From JAJDOD01 sp039024895 (GTDB lineage Bacteria; Pseudomonadota; Alphaproteobacteria; Rhodobacterales; Rhodobacteraceae), in NCBI GenBank assembly GCA_039024895.1, contig JBCCPJ010000019.1:1-64000 (forward strand): DNA of 64,000 nucleotides, in the 5' to 3' direction. The position numbers and the translations under genes are program-made. The notes below the pieces were generated by a model that made no database searches, was not told where the DNA came from, and worked only from the letters and a program-made list of their open reading frames with translations. How positions within the stretch are numbered: the first letter of the stretch is position 1; every line of letters begins with the position of its first letter. Shown here piece by piece: positions 60,751 to 64,000 of this stretch.

Positions 60751-62535
60751 TTACTCGGCGGCCACACCTTCCGTGAATTGAAGGCGCGCGAGCCGGGCAT
60801 AGAGCCCGTCTTCTGCTACAAGACTATCGTGGGTGCCGTTCGCGATGATCCTCCCACCGTCAAAAACCAGGATCCGATCCGCCTTCTTGACCGTGGCTAA
60901 CCGGTGCGCGACAACAAGCGTCGTGCGATCTGCGCTGAGCCGTTCAACGGCAAGCTGAACCGCCCGTTCACTTTCCGCATCAAGTGCACTGGTTGCCTCG
61001 TCGAGCAAAAGGATTGGCGCGTCTCTCAGGATAGCGCGGGCGATCGCGATCCGTTGTTTCTGACCGCCCGATAGCAAAACACCCCGCTCGCCGACCGCCG
61101 TTTCATACCCATCGGGTAAGGCGGTCAGAAATTCATGGGCAGCAGCTGCCTTCGCGGCCGCTTCAATTTCCGCGTCAGTTGCAGTTGGGCGACCGAAGCG
61201 GATGTTCTCCCGCGCCGTCGTGCCGAAAATCACCGGCTCCTGAGGCACCAAGGCCAGATGTGCGCGGAATTCGGTGCGTGAAAGTGTGGTTAGGTCATGG
61301 CCATCAATGGAGATGCGCCCGCTTTGCGGGTCGTAAAACCGAAAGAGGAGCTGAATGATCGTTGTCTTGCCCGCGCCAGACGGTCCGACAAGGGCAACGG
61401 TTTCGCCTGGTTCCACGTCGAAGGATACCTGATTGAGCGCTTTGTCCCCCGGTCGTGTCGGGTAGTGAAAGACCACATCTTCGAAGCTCACCCGCCCTGC
61501 AACGGGTGATGTCATTGGCGTCGGCGACCGCGGATCGGACACGGTATCATCGGCCTGTAGTAACTCGACCAACCGTTCAGTTGCCCCAGCAGCCCGTTGA
61601 AGCTCGCCCCAGATTTCCGACAACGCGCCAACCGCACCAGCAACGACCACGGCATAGATGACAAATTGGACCAATTCGCCGACAGTCATGACCTCCGCGC
61701 GCACGTCGCGGGCACCAATCCAGAGAACGCCCACAATACCGGTAAAGACCAGCGTAATGATAAGCACCGTCATGATCGCCCGAAGCCTGATCCTCTGCTG
61801 CGCCGAGAGGAAGGACCGTTCGGTGACATCTCCAAAAGCAGCACGGCTTTCGGTTTCGTGGGTGAACGCCTGAACGGCCTGAACCGACAGCAAAGCCTCA
61901 GATGCCTGCCCGGATGAATTCGCGATCCAGTCCTGGTTTTCCCGCGACAACACCCGCAGCCGCCTTCCCATCAAAATTATGGGCACGACAATTGCCGGGA
62001 CAAGGAGCATCACGAGGCCCGCCAGCTTCACCGAGGTAACAAACAACAGCGCCAATCCGCCCAACAACATCAGCACGTTGCGCGCCGCCATAGAGGCGGA
62101 CGACCCAATGACCCCAAGAATGACCGTTGTATCGGTCGTCAGCCGGCTCAAAACTTCGCCCGTCATCAGCTTTTCGTAGAACGAGGGGCTCATCGTAATC
62201 ATGCGGTCAAAGACGGCTTTTCGAATATCGGCCACCACGCGCTCACCGAGGCGGGTGACAAAATAATATCGAATCCCCGTGCCCAGCGCGAGCAACACAG
62301 CAATCAGCAAAGCGGCCAAAAAGTAGCTGTCGAGCAGTTCAACCGCTTCGGTTTCAAAACCGTCAACGACGCGCCGCACGGCAAGGGGCAAAATAAGCGA
62401 GATCACCGCCGTCGACACCAGTGCAAAGACAGTGCCGTAAACCAACACAGGATAGGTGGCGATGAACGGCCAGAGTGCACGCAACGATCCGACGTTCTTC
62501 GACTTTTCGCGATCTTCGGCTATCGTGTCGTCCAT
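60751..62535 (-). CDS. MsbA-like ABC exporter (fused membrane and ATPase domains)
   Basis: 594 aa half-transporter. Six membrane helices lie in residues 20-320; the ATPase domain has Walker A GPSGAGKTT, the Q-loop in LALVPQEPVIFG, signature LLSGGQKQRIAIARAIL, Walker B ILLLDEATSALD and the H-loop in LVVAHRLATV. Homodimeric ABCB-type exporter for lipids or drugs; the exact substrate is not readable. It lies next to tRNA-Gly. Confidence 0.92.
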   Translation of the reverse strand: MDDTIAEDREKSKNVGSLRALWPFIATYPVLVYGTVFALVSTAVISLILPLAVRRVVDGFETEAVELLDSYFLAALLIAVLLALGTGIRYYFVTRLGERVVADIRKAVFDRMITMSPSFYEKLMTGEVLSRLTTDTTVILGVIGSSASMAARNVLMLLGGLALLFVTSVKLAGLVMLLVPAIVVPIILMGRRLRVLSRENQDWIANSSGQASEALLSVQAVQAFTHETESRAAFGDVTERSFLSAQQRIRLRAIMTVLIITLVFTGIVGVLWIGARDVRAEVMTVGELVQFVIYAVVVAGAVGALSEIWGELQRAAGATERLVELLQADDTVSDPRSPTPMTSPVAGRVSFEDVVFHYPTRPGDKALNQVSFDVEPGETVALVGPSGAGKTTIIQLLFRFYDPQSGRISIDGHDLTTLSRTEFRAHLALVPQEPVIFGTTARENIRFGRPTATDAEIEAAAKAAAAHEFLTALPDGYETAVGERGVLLSGGQKQRIAIARAILRDAPILLLDEATSALDAESERAVQLAVERLSADRTTLVVAHRLATVKKADRILVFDGGRIIANGTHDSLVAEDGLYARLARLQFTEGVAAE

Positions 62536-62712
62536 TGCGGTCCCTCGGTGGTATCAGATAACCAAAGCAGGGTCTGTCCGACAAGCGAACAATATGAAAT
62601 GCGACGTATCGAACCGCCGTGGCGGTTAGAGTTCTGGCCGCCCGCGAAGCTGGAATGGAATGACCATGCGACCCGACGAGGGTTCCACGTTTAAAAAGTC
62701 TGGGAGAGGTTT

Positions 62713-62787
<75 letters not shown>

Positions 62788-64000
62788 TCAGCACCCGTGG
62801 AGCTATGTCATTGGCATTCTTGGGTCAAGGGCAAACCCGTGAAGGGCGCAAGGCCATCTGAATTTTGGACGGTCGAGAGTTATATCGTCACTGCGCTTTT
62901 CGAGCCCAAGTTCCTCAACGCCAAAGATGAACGTCTTTGTGGAATACCTGCGCAAGGACAGGCCCGGAACCAGCATTATGAGTTTCTGGGCATTTCTTGA
63001 AGTGCGGCACAAGCGGAGGTCACTTTCTTTGTTTGCAGCGAAAGATTGTCTACGGCCATCGAATTGGAGGCGGCGCTGTATTCGATCAAGGAAGCTCAGG
63101 GGGCATAGCCCGAGAGACGGCAACTGGCGATGTGGTCCGTCTCCCACGCGAAGTGCGCAGTAACACCGCAACAATTGGCGCTCTCGAGACCAATGCTCGT
63201 TGGGGCGCTCAACCTAGTACCGCGCTGATAACCACCAGCGGCGCAGCCCTGATTGGGGGATTAGGCGGCCACGACCCAAGCCAAAAGACATCGTAGCCAT
63301 TTCGCGTTGCGGCAAGGCGCATGACTTGCATGTCGCGGTGGCTTTTGCTCCCATTGAAGCCCAACGCAACATGCCTGGAAGCGTATGTCAGTAGAGGTGG
63401 AAGAACCATCGGGGACCAGTAGCGATATCGTCAGGCACGTGAATCACCTCACAGTCCATGAATGCGCGCCTCGCGCACGAACCCTCCCTTGTGTCCCGAG
63501 ACCGCCCGTGACATACGCTTCTGGCGCACGCTTGGCCATTTGCCAGAGTCCTGCATTGAGATGATCAAAATGCATGTCCGGGCGATTGCGACATGGGTGC
63601 GTAGAGGGTTGTCTTCTTAAGACCGACCTAACCCACGTGAACGAGGCTGCGGGTATCATCGTGGTAGAACCGGATACTCTTTTGCCAACGGACAGGATTG
63701 AACCGAACAACATCACCTTCGGTCACTGATCGGCTGTATCCTGCGCTTTGTCAGCAAGGGGCTGAAGCAGCCGACGCGATGTTTTTGACCAATGACGTAT
63801 TCGGCGGCTTAATCCAAAACTACCTCTGGAGATTATCGTCTAACGGCTTCTAATTGCCTAAGTTGCCAGCTTCTGCCCCCCCCTGCGCCGCGCGTCCCAA
63901 GTAGTAAAGGACTGGCTCAAGATCAGGCCCGTGCCCCCGCCCGATGAGCAAAAACTCCTTCGCCACTCGCCTACGCGCACCGGAAAGAACACAGAGCGTT
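62788..64000. other. 1.2-kb region without a confident gene, possibly decayed
   Basis: Only short open frames (about 60-123 codons) occur, on both strands, without agreeing ribosome-binding sites or coherent families. One minus-strand fragment (63209-63409) contains HVALGFNGSKSHRDMQVMRL followed by DVFWLGSWPP, which recalls the GFDGS start of the nuclease domain in phage terminase large subunits. Around it the frame is lost. A decayed phage or element is a possible but weakly supported explanation. Confidence 0.4.

Overview
The window looks like chromosomal DNA of a roseobacter-type alphaproteobacterium (Rhodobacterales). Supporting this are the high GC, an IscR without the usual cysteine triad in front of a sufBCDS operon laced with small membrane proteins, a perfect Irr-type (ICE) palindrome in the iscR promoter region, families common in this order (DUF6314, DUF6455, DUF6173, PF07310-type PAS proteins), and a DUF3333-type PstA. 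Order-level placement is an inference from gene content. Nothing marks the window as a plasmid.

Layout. 1-2.7 kb: tail of an alpha/beta hydrolase, a flavin monooxygenase and an aldehyde dehydrogenase, probably one catabolic operon. 2.8-3.8 kb: DUF2200 protein, tRNA-Arg(CCG) and a 42-codon ORF. 3.8-12.8 kb: the iscR-suf operon on the minus strand (iscR, cysteine desulfurase, sufB, four accessory genes, sufC, sufD, two YIP1-like membrane proteins, sufS). 13-22 kb: hydrolase, DUF6455, DUF6173, metallo-hydrolase/acyl-CoA dehydrogenase pair, Sua5, M48 lipoprotein, a cytosolic ModA-like protein, M20 peptidase. 22.1-23.2 kb: bioY with a DUF6314 gene. 23.3-25.2 kb: an accessory-looking module of a 56-aa membrane protein, an array of about 10-bp repeats and a divergent HTH plus helical-repeat regulator interrupted by a frameshift in an A9 tract. 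25.3-28.6 kb: purB, a small secreted protein, a divergent FliG, a Hint-domain protein. 29.2-31.6 kb: modABC. 31.7-36.5 kb: PhzF, phytanoyl-CoA dioxygenase, Ppx/GppA, virulence-factor/MTHFR pair. 36.7-40.7 kb: an orphan periplasmic binding protein followed by a chemoreceptor. 41.2-42.2 kb: a decayed IS481 transposase. 42.5-49.8 kb: the complete Pho regulon core (phoR, pho boxes, pstSCAB, phoU, phoB). 50-58 kb: receiver-like ORF, gamma carbonic anhydrase, gmk, yicC, PAS protein, Crp/Fnr regulator, ycjXF, hisBH. 58.4-62.8 kb: small membrane protein, acyl-CoA synthetase, MsbA-like ABC exporter, tRNA-Gly(TCC). 62.8-64 kb: no convincing gene, possibly decayed phage DNA.

How the parts work together. 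Iron-sulfur assembly (suf) appears to be under IscR and Irr control. Phosphate sensing and uptake form one self-contained block with a triple pho box in front of pstS. The binding protein and chemoreceptor look like a paired periplasmic sensor. The least explained region is 23.3-25.2 kb, where helically phased repeats, a divergent micro-membrane protein and a homopolymer-interrupted regulator sit together.
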